Positions 1-8,682 of a DNA stretch of 64,000 bases are shown one piece after another; position 1 is the stretch's first letter; every line of letters starts with the position of its first letter. The notes under the pieces were generated by a model, which saw only the letters and a list, made by a program, of their open reading frames with translations, did not search any database and had not been told where the DNA came from. The DNA comes from Catellatospora tritici (GTDB taxonomy: Bacteria > Actinomycetota > Actinomycetes > Mycobacteriales > Micromonosporaceae). Where the stretch lies: the NCBI RefSeq assembly GCF_019083965.1, contig NZ_JAHRCY010000009.1, forward strand, positions 1-64,000, in the 5' to 3' direction. The position numbers and the translations under genes were made by a program.

Positions 1-2
1 TG

Positions 3-506
3 CGCGCCGACGGCCTGCACAAACTCACCACCACCCTCGCCGCAACCTACGGCACCGTGGTCGTCGAGGACCTCAACATCAAGGCCATGATGGCCAACCG
101 GCGCCTGGCCCGGCACATCGCCGACGCGGGCTGGGCCACCCTGCGGCGGCAATTGGAGTACAAGACCGCCTGGCACGGTGGGCGGGTGGTCGTCGCCGAC
201 CGCTGGTTCGCGTCCTCGAAGACCTGTTCGTCCTGCGGCGCGGTGAGACCCAAGCTGCCGCTGCGGGTACGGACCTACACCTGCCAGCACTGCGGTCTGA
301 GCCTTGACCGCGATCTCAACGCCGCACTCAACCTGCAGCAGTACGTCGCCCGGAGTGGCCGGCAGACGCTAAACGGCCGTGGAGCCGACCGTAAGACCAC
401 CCCCGTGGTGGCAGGTGGCTGCGAAGCGATCACCCCGCACCACTTCGGTGGGTCAGACGGGGACCGTCGGCCGGCAACGGCCGACTGCAACACGAGTACT
501 CGTTAG
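3..506 (+). CDS. tnpB: TnpB-type transposon nuclease (IS605/IS607 OrfB), C-terminal part only
   Basis: The 5' part lies before the window. The reading frame is open from base 3 and runs into a RuvC-like core: VVVEDL carries the RuvC-II glutamate, a zinc ribbon follows (CSSCG, then CQHCG), and LDRDLNAALNL carries the RuvC-III aspartate. TnpB is the RNA-guided nuclease of IS200/IS605 and IS607 elements and an ancestor of Cas12. Downstream of the NGRGADRKT motif the translation looks unlike family tails. The +1 frame instead reads QVAAKRSP and then SVGQTGTVGRQRP (about 415-480), which resembles the usual actinobacterial TnpB tail as I remember it. A small frameshift near 400-415 is therefore likely, so the copy may be decayed at its end. 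No tnpA is visible in the window. Confidence 0.85.
   Translation, partial: RADGLHKLTTTLAATYGTVVVEDLNIKAMMANRRLARHIADAGWATLRRQLEYKTAWHGGRVVVADRWFASSKTCSSCGAVRPKLPLRVRTYTCQHCGLSLDRDLNAALNLQQYVARSGRQTLNGRGADRKTTPVVAGGCEAITPHHFGGSDGDRRPATADCNTSTR
466..485 (+). repeat. Hairpin at the tnpB 3' end, possible transposon right-end / omegaRNA element
   Basis: A perfect 7-bp inverted repeat (GTCGGCC, 6-nt loop, GGCCGAC) sits inside the last codons of tnpB. In TnpB elements the guide (omega) RNA is read from the 3' end of tnpB into the right end, so structure here is expected. The precise right end was not identified. Confidence 0.35.
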
Positions 507-633
507 AGAACACTCAATTGCAACGGTTAGGTTGTGCACACACGACTGGCGCGGGTGGGCGACCACCGGGGAGTGAAAGTCGGGGCGTCGACCGCCTGGG
601 TGCCCCTTGTCGACAAGACGAGGAGACGCGCCC

Positions 634-1503
634 GTGACCGTCCGCCACCGGATCCTGCACCTGTCCGACACTCACCTGAACAGCCCTGATGTCGATGCCG
701 CCGCCGCGCTTGCGCGGATCCTGCATGACGTGCGCTTCGTGCCGGAGCTGAATCTGGTCGTTGTGAGCGGCGACATCGCCGACGACGGCTCCACCGAGGG
801 CTGTGCGGGCGTACGCGCGCAGGTGGGCCGGTTCTGCGCCGAGCGTGGCATCCCCCACATCTACTGCACGGGCAACCACGACACCAGGGAGGCGTTCGCC
901 ACGGTCCTCGGCTCCGGGCACCTGGCCGCCGACGGCACCGACATCGGCGCGACCATGTTCGGCGCGTCCGGCCAGCGCGCCGCCGTCAGCACGGTTGCCG
1001 GACTGCGTGTGATCACACTGGACAGCCTCGTGCCAGGCCAGGTCCACGGCCACGTGGACGCTGCCCAGCTGGCCTGGCTGCGTAACGTGCTGGCCGAGCC
1101 CACCGTGGCGGGCACGGTGCTGGTGCTGCACCACCCGCCGATCACAGTGCCCACCTCGCCGATCATGGACATGGTGAACCTGCGTAATGCCGGTGACCTC
1201 GCGGACGCGGTGCAGGGCACCGACGTGCGGGCGATCCTGTGCGGCCACTTCCACCTACAGCTGTCCGGCCTGCTGCGGGGCATACCGGTATGGGTGACGC
1301 CGGGCGTGGTCACCCGCATCGACTTCACCGCGCCGCAGCAGTGGGAACGCGCGGTGCTGGGCGCCGGGGCAACCGTGGTCGATCTCGGTGGCCCGGCCTC
1401 GCCCCTGTTCCACGTGCTGCACGCCCGGGATCCGCGTGCCGGCGAGCAGGTGTACCTGGTAGACGCGGTGTCGGGCGATGAGGTCACGGGCGAAGTGCCA
1501 TGA
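634..1503 (+). CDS. Metallophosphoesterase (CpdA-like, class III phosphodiesterase fold)
   Basis: A 289-residue calcineurin-like phosphoesterase, probably cytosolic. The metal-binding motifs appear in order: LSDTH near the start, SGDIADDGS, GNHD, HHPP and GHFH. That set is typical of cyclic-nucleotide phosphodiesterases such as CpdA and of related phosphodiester hydrolases. The substrate cannot be told from sequence. I chose GTG at 634 because GAGG at 620-623 is correctly spaced before it. An upstream TTG at 607 is in frame but lacks such a site. The gene stands alone between the TnpB remnant and the tetR-type gene. Confidence 0.85.
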   Translation: MTVRHRILHLSDTHLNSPDVDAAAALARILHDVRFVPELNLVVVSGDIADDGSTEGCAGVRAQVGRFCAERGIPHIYCTGNHDTREAFATVLGSGHLAADGTDIGATMFGASGQRAAVSTVAGLRVITLDSLVPGQVHGHVDAAQLAWLRNVLAEPTVAGTVLVLHHPPITVPTSPIMDMVNLRNAGDLADAVQGTDVRAILCGHFHLQLSGLLRGIPVWVTPGVVTRIDFTAPQQWERAVLGAGATVVDLGGPASPLFHVLHARDPRAGEQVYLVDAVSGDEVTGEVP

Positions 1504-1685
1504 TGACGCGCCCGGGGCCGGCTCGCATGACACCATCGGCTCCGGGACACGGTGCACGTGCCATGGCCGCATGTCGATCGAGCAGCCCCCTGTTGTCCGG
1601 GGTTCGGCAGAGTGTCCGCAAGCCGCGGACCAGCAGCTCGATGAGCCCATCGCGCCGGCTCCATTACCGCAGAGCGGATGGTCGG

Positions 1686-2318
1686 TCAGACGGTGGCCCC
1701 GGCTTTGACCGCGGCGCCCGCGATGACCACCTCTAGACAGTCGCGGAACAGGTCGTCCACGGTGCGGCCGGGTTGGAAGTATTCGGCGATCGCGGCGACC
1801 GCGGTCGGGTGCTGCTCGGTGAATGCGGCCATGTCGAAGTTCTTCAGCGCGTCCGCGTCCGGGCGGGGGGCCTGCTCTTCGAGGACATGGCCGACCGTGA
1901 AGCGCTCGACGGTCAGGACGATAACGCGGGCCTGTCGCAACGGGATGCCGCGCGCCACCAGGGTACTCATGGCCAGTTCGGAGATCGCTGCCATCTTGAG
2001 GGAGAGCTGGGAGGCTGAAATGACCCGGGCGCCGTCCGGATGGGCGAGCAGCGCTCGGCGCAGCCGCTCAGCCAGGCCGCTTAACCAGTCCTGCCAGTGT
2101 TGATCCGGGTCGGGCGGTGACATGTCGCCGAACTGCTGGTCGAGGATCGCGTCGGCAATCGCGGTGACCAGGGCCGCCTTGTTGGGCAGATGCCAGTAGA
2201 GGGTCGGCGATTGCACCCCTAGCCGCGCGGCGAGTTTGCGCGTCGTCACCCCATCGAAACCCTCGGCGTCCAGCAGGGCGACGGCCTCGGCGACGATCCG
2301 CTGTCGGTCTAGCGCCAA
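1686..2318 (-). CDS. TetR-class transcriptional repressor (tetracycline-repressor subfamily)
   Basis: About 210 residues, the usual length for Tn10-type TetR. The N-terminal helix-turn-helix reads TTRKLAARLG then PTLYWHLPNK, and the P-T-L-Y-W-H recognition segment matches Tn10 TetR. The rest is the all-helical ligand-binding and dimer domain. The start is a TTG with GGGAGG just upstream on the minus strand. The intergenic DNA toward the divergent oxidoreductase carries two tetO-like palindromes, so it probably represses itself and the rightward genes. The ligand is unknown; no tetracycline pump or TetX-like gene is adjacent. Confidence 0.88.
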   Translation of the reverse strand: MALDRQRIVAEAVALLDAEGFDGVTTRKLAARLGVQSPTLYWHLPNKAALVTAIADAILDQQFGDMSPPDPDQHWQDWLSGLAERLRRALLAHPDGARVISASQLSLKMAAISELAMSTLVARGIPLRQARVIVLTVERFTVGHVLEEQAPRPDADALKNFDMAAFTEQHPTAVAAIAEYFQPGRTVDDLFRDCLEVVIAGAAVKAGATV

Positions 2319-2337
2319 TTCGGTACCTCCCGCCGGG

Positions 2338-2356
2338 ACTCTATCAGTGCTAGAGT
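2338..2356. promoter_or_regulatory. tetO-like operator 1
   Basis: A 19-bp near-palindrome, ACTCTATCA-G-TGCTAGAGT, with one mismatch between arms. It closely resembles Tn10 tetO1 and sits just upstream of the TetR-class gene start. Confidence 0.8.
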
Positions 2357-2374
2357 CTCTATCACTGATAGAGA
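2356..2374. promoter_or_regulatory. tetO-like operator 2
   Basis: A perfect 19-bp palindrome, TCTCTATCA-C-TGATAGAGA, almost identical to Tn10 tetO2. It shares its first base with operator 1, so two dimers would bind back to back in the divergent promoter region. Confidence 0.85.
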
Positions 2375-2387
2375 GACGGAGATCAAG

Positions 2388-2630
2388 ATGACGAACGAGC
2401 ACTCGCCCCGCGGCCTGCTGCACTGGGCGACACATCGCATTCCCGGAGTGCCCGCGCACGCCGAGCGGCCGACCGGACACCAGGGCACGGCGGTCCACGG
2501 CCGCGGGCGGCGCCGCGGTGCCCCTCACCCTTCGCTGAACCACAGGTGGAACCACTCACCCGCCCGCCCTCCCCGGTTCATGTCGGCCTGGCAGCGCCGG
2601 GTTGCGGCGTTCTTCGGCCGGGAGCTGTGA
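2388..2630 (+). CDS. Small hypothetical ORF between tetO and the oxidoreductase
   Basis: An 80-codon frame starting ATG just after the operators, with a weak GGAG upstream. It ends TGATG, overlapping the oxidoreductase start by one base, which would allow translational coupling. The product is rich in Arg, His and Pro and resembles nothing I know. It may be a leader ORF, a decayed gene end or chance coding in the 5' leader. Confidence 0.3.
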   Translation: MTNEHSPRGLLHWATHRIPGVPAHAERPTGHQGTAVHGRGRRRGAPHPSLNHRWNHSPARPPRFMSAWQRRVAAFFGREL

Positions 2631-3589
2631 TGAAGGCGGCGGTGTTGCACGAGATCGGTGGCATCCCTCGCTACGAGGACTTCCCGGATCCCGTGGCCGG
2701 TGACGACGAGGTGATCATTGACGTCAAGGCGGTCGCGGTCGAGAACGTCGACAAGCGCATCGCGGCCGGCACGCACTACGCGAGCCGGCAGTACACCGCA
2801 CAGTTGCCGGCGATCCCCGCCTTCGACGGCATCGGCGCACTGCCGGACGGCACCCTGGTCGGGTTCGGCAACCCGCGCCGACCCTACGGCGCGCTCGCCG
2901 AGAAGACCGTGGTGCCCAAGGGCGCATACGTGCCGATCCCGGAGGGTATCGATCCGGCGATCGCGACCGTGCTGGGCACGGCGATCACCGGCATGTCCAT
3001 CAAGACCGCCGCCGGCTTCGTGCCCGGCGAGACCGTGCTCGTGCAGGGCGCCACCGGGGTCGCGGGGCGACTCGCGGTGAAGGTGGCGCGGTTGCTCGGC
3101 GCCGGACGGATCATCGCGACCGGCCGCGACGACGACCAACTGCGTGAGGTACAAACCCTTGGCGCCGATACGGTGATCAACACCGCCGTACCGGACGAAG
3201 CGCTGGCGCAGGCGTACCTCGATGCCAAGGGGGACGGCTACGACGTCGTGCTGGACTACCTCTGGGGCCGCCCCACCGAGATTCTGCTGCGATCGCTGAT
3301 CCCACAGTCATTCGCGTTCCCGAAGCCGACCCGGCTGATCCAGATCGGCGAGTCCGCCGGCGCCGGGATCGCTCTCGCCGCGGAGAGCCTGCGCACCTCC
3401 GGGGTCGAGGTCTACGGCGCCGCCAAAGGGCTCGGCCCACAGACCATGCAGGAGGTGTATCGCCAGGTCGTGACGTGGGCGCAGTCCGGTGAGCTGACCT
3501 TCGACGTGGTGAAGGTCCCACTGAGCGATATCGAGACCGCCTGGCAACGCACCGATCTGCGGGGCAGCAGGCTCGTCGTGGTGCCGTGA
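2630..3589 (+). CDS. MDR-superfamily zinc-independent oxidoreductase (quinone-reductase-like)
   Basis: A 319-residue medium-chain dehydrogenase/reductase. MKAAVLHEIGG is a typical start, with GGAG about 6 bases before it. The nucleotide-binding site VLVQGATGVAGRLAVKVARLLGA lies around residues 143-165. The cysteine set of zinc-containing alcohol dehydrogenases is not evident, so NAD(P)H-dependent quinone or enone reductase activity is more likely. It is transcribed rightward from the tetO-bearing region and is the best candidate target of the TetR-class regulator. The substrate is unknown. Confidence 0.82.
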   Translation: MKAAVLHEIGGIPRYEDFPDPVAGDDEVIIDVKAVAVENVDKRIAAGTHYASRQYTAQLPAIPAFDGIGALPDGTLVGFGNPRRPYGALAEKTVVPKGAYVPIPEGIDPAIATVLGTAITGMSIKTAAGFVPGETVLVQGATGVAGRLAVKVARLLGAGRIIATGRDDDQLREVQTLGADTVINTAVPDEALAQAYLDAKGDGYDVVLDYLWGRPTEILLRSLIPQSFAFPKPTRLIQIGESAGAGIALAAESLRTSGVEVYGAAKGLGPQTMQEVYRQVVTWAQSGELTFDVVKVPLSDIETAWQRTDLRGSRLVVVP

Positions 3590-3790
3590 CCAAAGGCTGA
3601 ATCAGGAGCGCGTCTTCGCGCCACCCTCGCCTGGCACTGAGCCGACCACGGCCGGTTGCGCCGGCATGGCTCATACGTCGGCACGGCTGATCCGGTGACG
3701 GGTCCGGTGGCAGGATTCCGTGCCAGCTTTCGGACATGAATCTGTCTTACGTCCGGCTGCCGATCTCGTGGCAGCTGCCATTCTCTGAGA

Positions 3791-5224
3791 ATGAATTCGC
3801 TATCGCGACGGCTACAGGCCGTGCTCTTCGCGGGGTTCCTGGCATTGGGAGCCTCGCTGGGCGCGGCGGTTCCAGCCCATGCCGCCGACCCCAAGCCCAG
3901 CTATGCCACGCTGCACCTGTGCGACCCGACCGGCTGCTATTTCGCCTGGAAGGTGGTCGACTCCGATGGGGATGGCTTCTGTGACGCCGACGAACTGATG
4001 GCGGGCACGAACCCCCACGACGCCAAGAGCCACCCGCTGCTGACCGTAGTCGTGCAGCTGGCTGTGGACCGTAAGCTGCCATCGTTCGAGGCCGGCCTCG
4101 GCGCGTTCCTGGCCGTACCGCAGCAGATCCTCGACGCACGCGCCGAGGCCGGCATCGACGTTCTCGGCGCCTTCGACATGGGCTCCCGGCGCTCGACGAT
4201 CGAGCACCTCGGCATGACCTTCGGCGAGATCAACACCAAGGGCGTCGACCTGGACCCGACGCACGGTTTCACCCTCGGGCTCAACGGCAAGGGTGGCAAG
4301 GGCTCCATGCCGGGCATCAAGGTGGGCGGCATCGACGTTGCCCTGCTCTCGCAGGAAGGCGCCAGCTTCAGCTCCTCGGAAGTCGGCAGCTTGCTCACCG
4401 TCGAGAAGGACCAGCGGCGGTACACCTTCGGTCAGGAGCACGGCGGGGTCAGGAGCAGCAAGCTGATCGACGACGGCACAGGCACCCAGTATGAGTTCAA
4501 CGACGGCACCACGCGTACGTCGAGGAGCGACGGTGAGGGCGGAGCCGTCGTCACGACGACCAACTCCGATGGCTCGGAGGGCCCGACTACGGTCGTCCAG
4601 CACCAGGACACCTCCACCGGCTCGCGCGAGAAGCGGTCCACGTTCCTGCCGAACGGTGACACGACCAACGTGACCTACGTCGACATTCACGAGCATCCGG
4701 ACGGCGGGTCGAGCGCCGTCGAGGTCAGCACGACTTTCGTCCGCGACGATGACGGCAAGGTCATCGGTACGGTCGTGGTCACCACGGCCACCTACATCTC
4801 GAAGGACGGGTCCTGGGGTTCGACCTCGCAGGTCGTCCAGAGCTGCGACGCCAGCGGCAGCAACTGCACCACGGACGACGCTCACTACGAGGACAGCGAC
4901 GATCCGGACGACGAAGAATACGTCGACCCGGACGCCAACACTGACATCGTCACGTTCGAGATGGTCGACAAGACGCTGCGTATGCGGGGCGCCGCCATCA
5001 CCGTGGTCGACGGCTGGACCGCGCCCGGTTTCGAGAACGACCCGGCGAACCCGAACGACCCGGGCGTCGTGTCGCTGATCGACTCGGACCTCGCCACCGG
5101 AAACAACCTGCTCTCGCCGCCCCGGGTCACCACGGCGCAACCCGAGGGACGTCCCGACCTGCCCAGTCCCAGCGAGGCCGCGCCGACCAGCGGTGGCGGC
5201 ACCTGCGGCGGTCTCTGCAGCTAG
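3791..5224 (+). CDS. Secreted protein with a Ca-binding DxDxDG-type loop, function unknown
   Basis: 477 residues. The N-terminal signal peptide has a basic start, a Leu/Ala core and an AHA-AD cleavage site near residue 31. Around residue 57 is DSDGDGFCDADELMAGTNP, the calcium-binding loop found in thrombospondin type 3 repeats and dockerin-like loops. The middle is Thr/Ser/Asp/Gly-rich with many short beta-type segments (SDGEGGAVVTTTNSDGSEG and similar). The C-terminus is short and Cys/Gly-rich (GGGTCGGLCS). I do not recognise the family. The composition suits an extracellular, calcium-stabilised protein. A strong hairpin follows the stop. Confidence 0.7.
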   Translation: MNSLSRRLQAVLFAGFLALGASLGAAVPAHAADPKPSYATLHLCDPTGCYFAWKVVDSDGDGFCDADELMAGTNPHDAKSHPLLTVVVQLAVDRKLPSFEAGLGAFLAVPQQILDARAEAGIDVLGAFDMGSRRSTIEHLGMTFGEINTKGVDLDPTHGFTLGLNGKGGKGSMPGIKVGGIDVALLSQEGASFSSSEVGSLLTVEKDQRRYTFGQEHGGVRSSKLIDDGTGTQYEFNDGTTRTSRSDGEGGAVVTTTNSDGSEGPTTVVQHQDTSTGSREKRSTFLPNGDTTNVTYVDIHEHPDGGSSAVEVSTTFVRDDDGKVIGTVVVTTATYISKDGSWGSTSQVVQSCDASGSNCTTDDAHYEDSDDPDDEEYVDPDANTDIVTFEMVDKTLRMRGAAITVVDGWTAPGFENDPANPNDPGVVSLIDSDLATGNNLLSPPRVTTAQPEGRPDLPSPSEAAPTSGGGTCGGLCS

Positions 5225-5230
5225 CGCAGA

Positions 5231-5270
5231 CGGTGATGGTCTCGCGGCGGACGTCGCGGGACCATCACCG
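5231..5270 (+). terminator. Strong stem-loop after the secreted-protein gene
   Basis: 16-bp arms (5231-5246 and 5255-5270) with one G-U-type mismatch and an 8-nt loop, starting 7 bases after the stop codon. There is no T-run, as is common for actinobacterial terminators. Confidence 0.65.
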
Positions 5271-5586
5271 ACCGCCGGAGAGCACCGGCTTGACGTCGAG
5301 GATCGGGGTGCCGTTCAGCGCCTCCAGATCGGCAACACAGATCCGCAGATCGACCCGAGCTGGCATGTCGCGCCCGTACCCAAGCGCACCGAATCAACGG
5401 GTGCCCGGTGATCTGTTCGGGTATCCGGCCGTATCCAGGTGTTTCGATAGGTGCCTTGCGGCGTCCGACTCCCGTAGCGGGGACAGGGATCAGCAGCCGT
5501 CTAGATCAACGGGCGGACCGGCGACCCGGTCACCGCTGCGTGTGTCACGCACCCGGAGACGATGCCCCCACGCTGTCGCCGCCTGG
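5271..5586. other. Intergenic stretch, no gene recognised
   Basis: It lies between the terminator hairpin and the convergent methyltransferase gene. Short frames exist but have no ribosome site or recognisable product. Confidence 0.5.
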
Positions 5587-6207
5587 TCAGTCCACCGTCC
5601 TGGCGACCGTCAGCCAGCAGCGCACCTCGTGCTGCGGGAGACCGACGACCTCCATCGTCACCGGCTCGATCGACTCGATCTGCCAGCCGTCGCCGAGCGC
5701 GGTGTTGATCTCGGTGCGGCTGATCCGCCGCGGCCCCCACGTGCCGGGCTCGGCGTCGCTGAAGACCAGCATCACGTAGCGTCCGCCCGCCGACAGCAAT
5801 GACCGCACAGCGGAGACGAAGGCCGGCCGGTCGACGTCGGCGAAAGTGTGGAACACCCCGGAGTCGGTGATCGTGTCGTACGGGCCGCCCAGCTCCACCC
5901 GGGTCGCCGGCGAGAGGATGTCTCCCACGACGAAGCGGGGCACGGTGACCCCGCGCGCCGCGGCCTTCTCCTGCGCCAGCCGGATCGCCGTCGGCGCGAT
6001 GTCGACACCGGTGGCGTCCAGGCCGAGGGACACGGCCAGCAGCACATGCTCGCCGGTACCGCAGCCGACGTCGAGCACCCGCCCACGCAGGCCACCCGAG
6101 GTTGCGAAGGCCATGAGGGCCGGTTGGGGCCGGCCGATGTCCCACGGTGGCGTTGCCTGGTAGCTCGCGTCCCACCCGTCGGCAGGGCTCGGTGGAGTCA
6201 CGCTCAT
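5587..6207 (-). CDS. Class I SAM-dependent methyltransferase
   Basis: 206 residues with the Rossmann-like methyltransferase core. Motif I is VLDVGCGTGEHVLLA, then an acidic residue in GVDIAP, then FVVGDIL. The N-terminal block (GWDASYQATPPWDIGRPQP) is typical of small-molecule or tellurite/thiopurine-type methyltransferases. I chose the ATG at 6207, which has GAAGG upstream on the minus strand. A longer in-frame extension has composition unlike the rest. The substrate cannot be predicted. It stands alone. Confidence 0.85.
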   Translation of the reverse strand: MSVTPPSPADGWDASYQATPPWDIGRPQPALMAFATSGGLRGRVLDVGCGTGEHVLLAVSLGLDATGVDIAPTAIRLAQEKAAARGVTVPRFVVGDILSPATRVELGGPYDTITDSGVFHTFADVDRPAFVSAVRSLLSAGGRYVMLVFSDAEPGTWGPRRISRTEINTALGDGWQIESIEPVTMEVVGLPQHEVRCWLTVARTVD

Positions 6208-6429
6208 ACCTTCATGGTGCCAGCGCCGCCGCGCTTCCCGCTGCGGACTCCGCCGCGGCGAGCGCCATCCCGGTACGCCCAGCAAGTGAGATACGACATG
6301 GACGGACTTCCCCTCGCCCCCCGGGACCACCAGTGCGGTGCCCGCGCGCTCATCAGGATGCGGCGCAGGCGAAGCGATGGCAGGCCACCGATCTTCGACC
6401 GCGCCGCATCCCGCGACCACAACCAGGCT

Positions 6430-6945
6430 TTACCGGCATCGTGGAACGACGGCGCCGTTTGTTCCCGTGTATAGCCAGGCGTCGGTGTACCAGTAGCCGT
6501 CATCTGAGAGGTTCCAGATGGTGGTGGTGTAGTTGTAGTGCGAATTCGTGATCGACTGGCCGTCGACGTAGCAGTAGATGTGGATCGCCGCACCTATCGG
6601 GTGCGTCGGACCAGCCGAGTACTGGTCTCCGGGCCCCTTGTGACCCGACAAGCCAGTGCTCGCGTACCTGTCGACAGTCGCGTTGAACGATCCGCATTTC
6701 GGAACGACAGCGCCGTTTGTACCCGTGTACAGCCAGGCGTCGGTGTAGAAGTACCCATCGTCGGACAGGTCCCAGATGGTGGTGGTGTAGTTGTAGTGCG
6801 AATTCGTGATCGACTGGCCGTCGACGTAGCAGTAGATGTGGATCGCCGCACCTATCGGATGCGTCGGACCAGCCGCATACTGATCTCCGGGCCCCTTGTG
6901 ACCCGACAAGCCAGTGCTCGCATACTTGTCGACGGTCGCTGAGAA
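6430..6945 (-). repeat. 258-bp tandem coding repeat
   Basis: The two C-terminal modules of the CHAP gene are copies offset by exactly 258 bp (86 codons). For example, the CAGATGGTGGTGG segment at 6515 recurs at 6773, followed by about 90 bases of near-identity. This suggests recent duplication or gene conversion. Confidence 0.85.
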
Positions 6946-8682
6946 TCCAGCGTGATACGCCGTCTGGGACTGGGCAGTCGAGCCGTACACGTACGCCGAC
7001 CACTTCGTGCCGACCGCGTTCTTCGCGCCGATCTGGAACGTGTAACTGGTGGCAGGCTGCAGGCCGTTGACCGTCATCGAGGTTGCGTTGGCACCCACCG
7101 TCGGGCCGGCGATCCAGGAGCCACTGCCGATCCGGTACTGCGAGACGTAGATTTGCTCATTGTTGGCCACGTCGGTCCAGGCGAGCACAGTGCTCGTGGT
7201 GGTGGTGGAGGTCACCCTCGGGTTGGTCGGTTCGGCGGGCAGTGTCGGCGCTGGTTGTGCGGTCGTGCCAGTGACGTAGGCGGACCACTTCGTACCTGCT
7301 GCGTTCTTGGCGCCGATCTGGAACACGTAGCTGGTGGCCGCTTGCAGACCGCTCACCGTCATCGACGTGGCGTTGGCGCCCACCACGGGACCGGCCTTCC
7401 ACGATCCGCTACCGATCCTGTATTGGGATACAAAACTGTCCTCGTTGGTGGAGGCATCAGTCCAGGTAAGTGTCGCAGTGGTGTCGGTCGTCGCCGAGAT
7501 CGAGGGGTTTGCCGGCTCGACCGCAAGCGTCTGGGCAGTCGTGCCGACGACGTAGGCGGACCATTTGGTGCCCGCTGCGTTCTTGGCGCCGATCTGGAAC
7601 GTGTAACTTGTGGCGGCCTGTAGGCCGCCGACGGTCACGGAGGTCGCGTTGACGGCTGCTGCCGGTCCCGCGATCCAGGGGCCTTCACCAACCCGGTACT
7701 GCGAGACGAAGCTGTCCTCGTTGTTCGAGGCATCCTTCCAGATCAGCTGCGCGGCGGTGTCCGTCATCGATTTGATCTTAGGATCGGTCGGCTCGGCTGG
7801 CAGGTACGGCGTCCTGCCCGAGAAGTAGGCCGACCACTTCGTCCCTTTGATGTTCTTCGCGCCCACCTGGAACGTGTAGTCGGTGCCGGGCCGCAGGCCG
7901 GCGACGGTGATCGACGTCGTGTTGGCGCCGGCCGTCGGGCCGCCGGTCCAGCTACCGCTGCCGATCCGGTACTGAGAGACGAAGCTGTCCTCGTTGTTTG
8001 AAGCGTCGCTCCAGTTCAGGACCGCGCTGTCGGCCGTCGTGGCGGTGACCCTCGGGCTGGTCGGCTGAGCCGGCACGGACTGCGGGATGTCTTTGAAATG
8101 GATGAAGTTGTCTGGCATGTATTCGGAGCCGCGCTGGATCCGCAGGTGGTCGGTTCCCTTCGGCGCGCCAAACTGGTAACTGTCGCTTGTAGTCTCGATA
8201 TAGGTCGAGCTTACGGACTCGACATAGGCGACATGGCCAGCCTTGCCGCTGACCCACTGCGCGATCGAGCCCACGGCAGGTGTTTGGTCGACGGTGACAT
8301 GCACCTTTGCCGTAGCCGCCTTCTTTGCCCAGGTGGTCGCGTCACCAGTCCAGCCCGGGAAGGCGTAACCGTTCTGCTTGAGCCGGTATGCCGCATAGGT
8401 CGTGCAGTTGTGTCGCGTGCCGTTCGGTCCAGGAGTGCCGTGGTCCCAGTAGTGGTGGCGCAGCCACCCGAGGCCCACCACCTGGTCGCCGGTGCCGTCG
8501 TAGCCGCTCTCTTTGGTGCACGAGAACCCCGTTGCATCGTGACAGAGCGTCTCCACGCCCTTGCCATTCAGCCCTCCCCCAGGGATGGGGTGGGCCTCCG
8601 CCCTGTTGATCCACAGCACGCTGGCCAGGACCCCCAGGCTCGCGAGGACACCGGCTGCTACCCATTTCCGACTCAGATGCAT
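6430..8682 (-). CDS. Secreted CHAP-domain protein with four FN3 modules and a duplicated C-terminal module
   Basis: 750 residues. A signal peptide or anchor (VAAGVLASLGVLASVLW, about 9-25) precedes a CHAP amidase/endopeptidase-like domain (about 45-180) with the catalytic Cys in NGTRHNCTTYAAYRL and a His in KAGHVAYVE. Then come four closely similar fibronectin type III modules, each starting near a PxxPxxPxV segment and ending GTKWSAY. Two nearly identical 86-residue modules follow (FSATVDKYASTGLSGHKG and NATVDRYASTGLSGHKG), probably binding the wall or a carbohydrate. CHAP proteins cut peptidoglycan, so an extracellular wall hydrolase or morphogenic factor is likely. GGGAAGG precedes the ATG. 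Confidence 0.85.
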   Translation of the reverse strand: MHLSRKWVAAGVLASLGVLASVLWINRAEAHPIPGGGLNGKGVETLCHDATGFSCTKESGYDGTGDQVVGLGWLRHHYWDHGTPGPNGTRHNCTTYAAYRLKQNGYAFPGWTGDATTWAKKAATAKVHVTVDQTPAVGSIAQWVSGKAGHVAYVESVSSTYIETTSDSYQFGAPKGTDHLRIQRGSEYMPDNFIHFKDIPQSVPAQPTSPRVTATTADSAVLNWSDASNNEDSFVSQYRIGSGSWTGGPTAGANTTSITVAGLRPGTDYTFQVGAKNIKGTKWSAYFSGRTPYLPAEPTDPKIKSMTDTAAQLIWKDASNNEDSFVSQYRVGEGPWIAGPAAAVNATSVTVGGLQAATSYTFQIGAKNAAGTKWSAYVVGTTAQTLAVEPANPSISATTDTTATLTWTDASTNEDSFVSQYRIGSGSWKAGPVVGANATSMTVSGLQAATSYVFQIGAKNAAGTKWSAYVTGTTAQPAPTLPAEPTNPRVTSTTTTSTVLAWTDVANNEQIYVSQYRIGSGSWIAGPTVGANATSMTVNGLQPATSYTFQIGAKNAVGTKWSAYVYGSTAQSQTAYHAGFSATVDKYASTGLSGHKGPGDQYAAGPTHPIGAAIHIYCYVDGQSITNSHYNYTTTIWDLSDDGYFYTDAWLYTGTNGAVVPKCGSFNATVDRYASTGLSGHKGPGDQYSAGPTHPIGAAIHIYCYVDGQSITNSHYNYTTTIWNLSDDGYWYTDAWLYTGTNGAVVPRCR

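Noticed and set aside
3812..5140. A 442-codon leftward frame opposite the secreted-protein gene
   Set aside because: It lacks a ribosome site and motifs. The plus-strand frame has a signal peptide, a Ca-loop and a following terminator.
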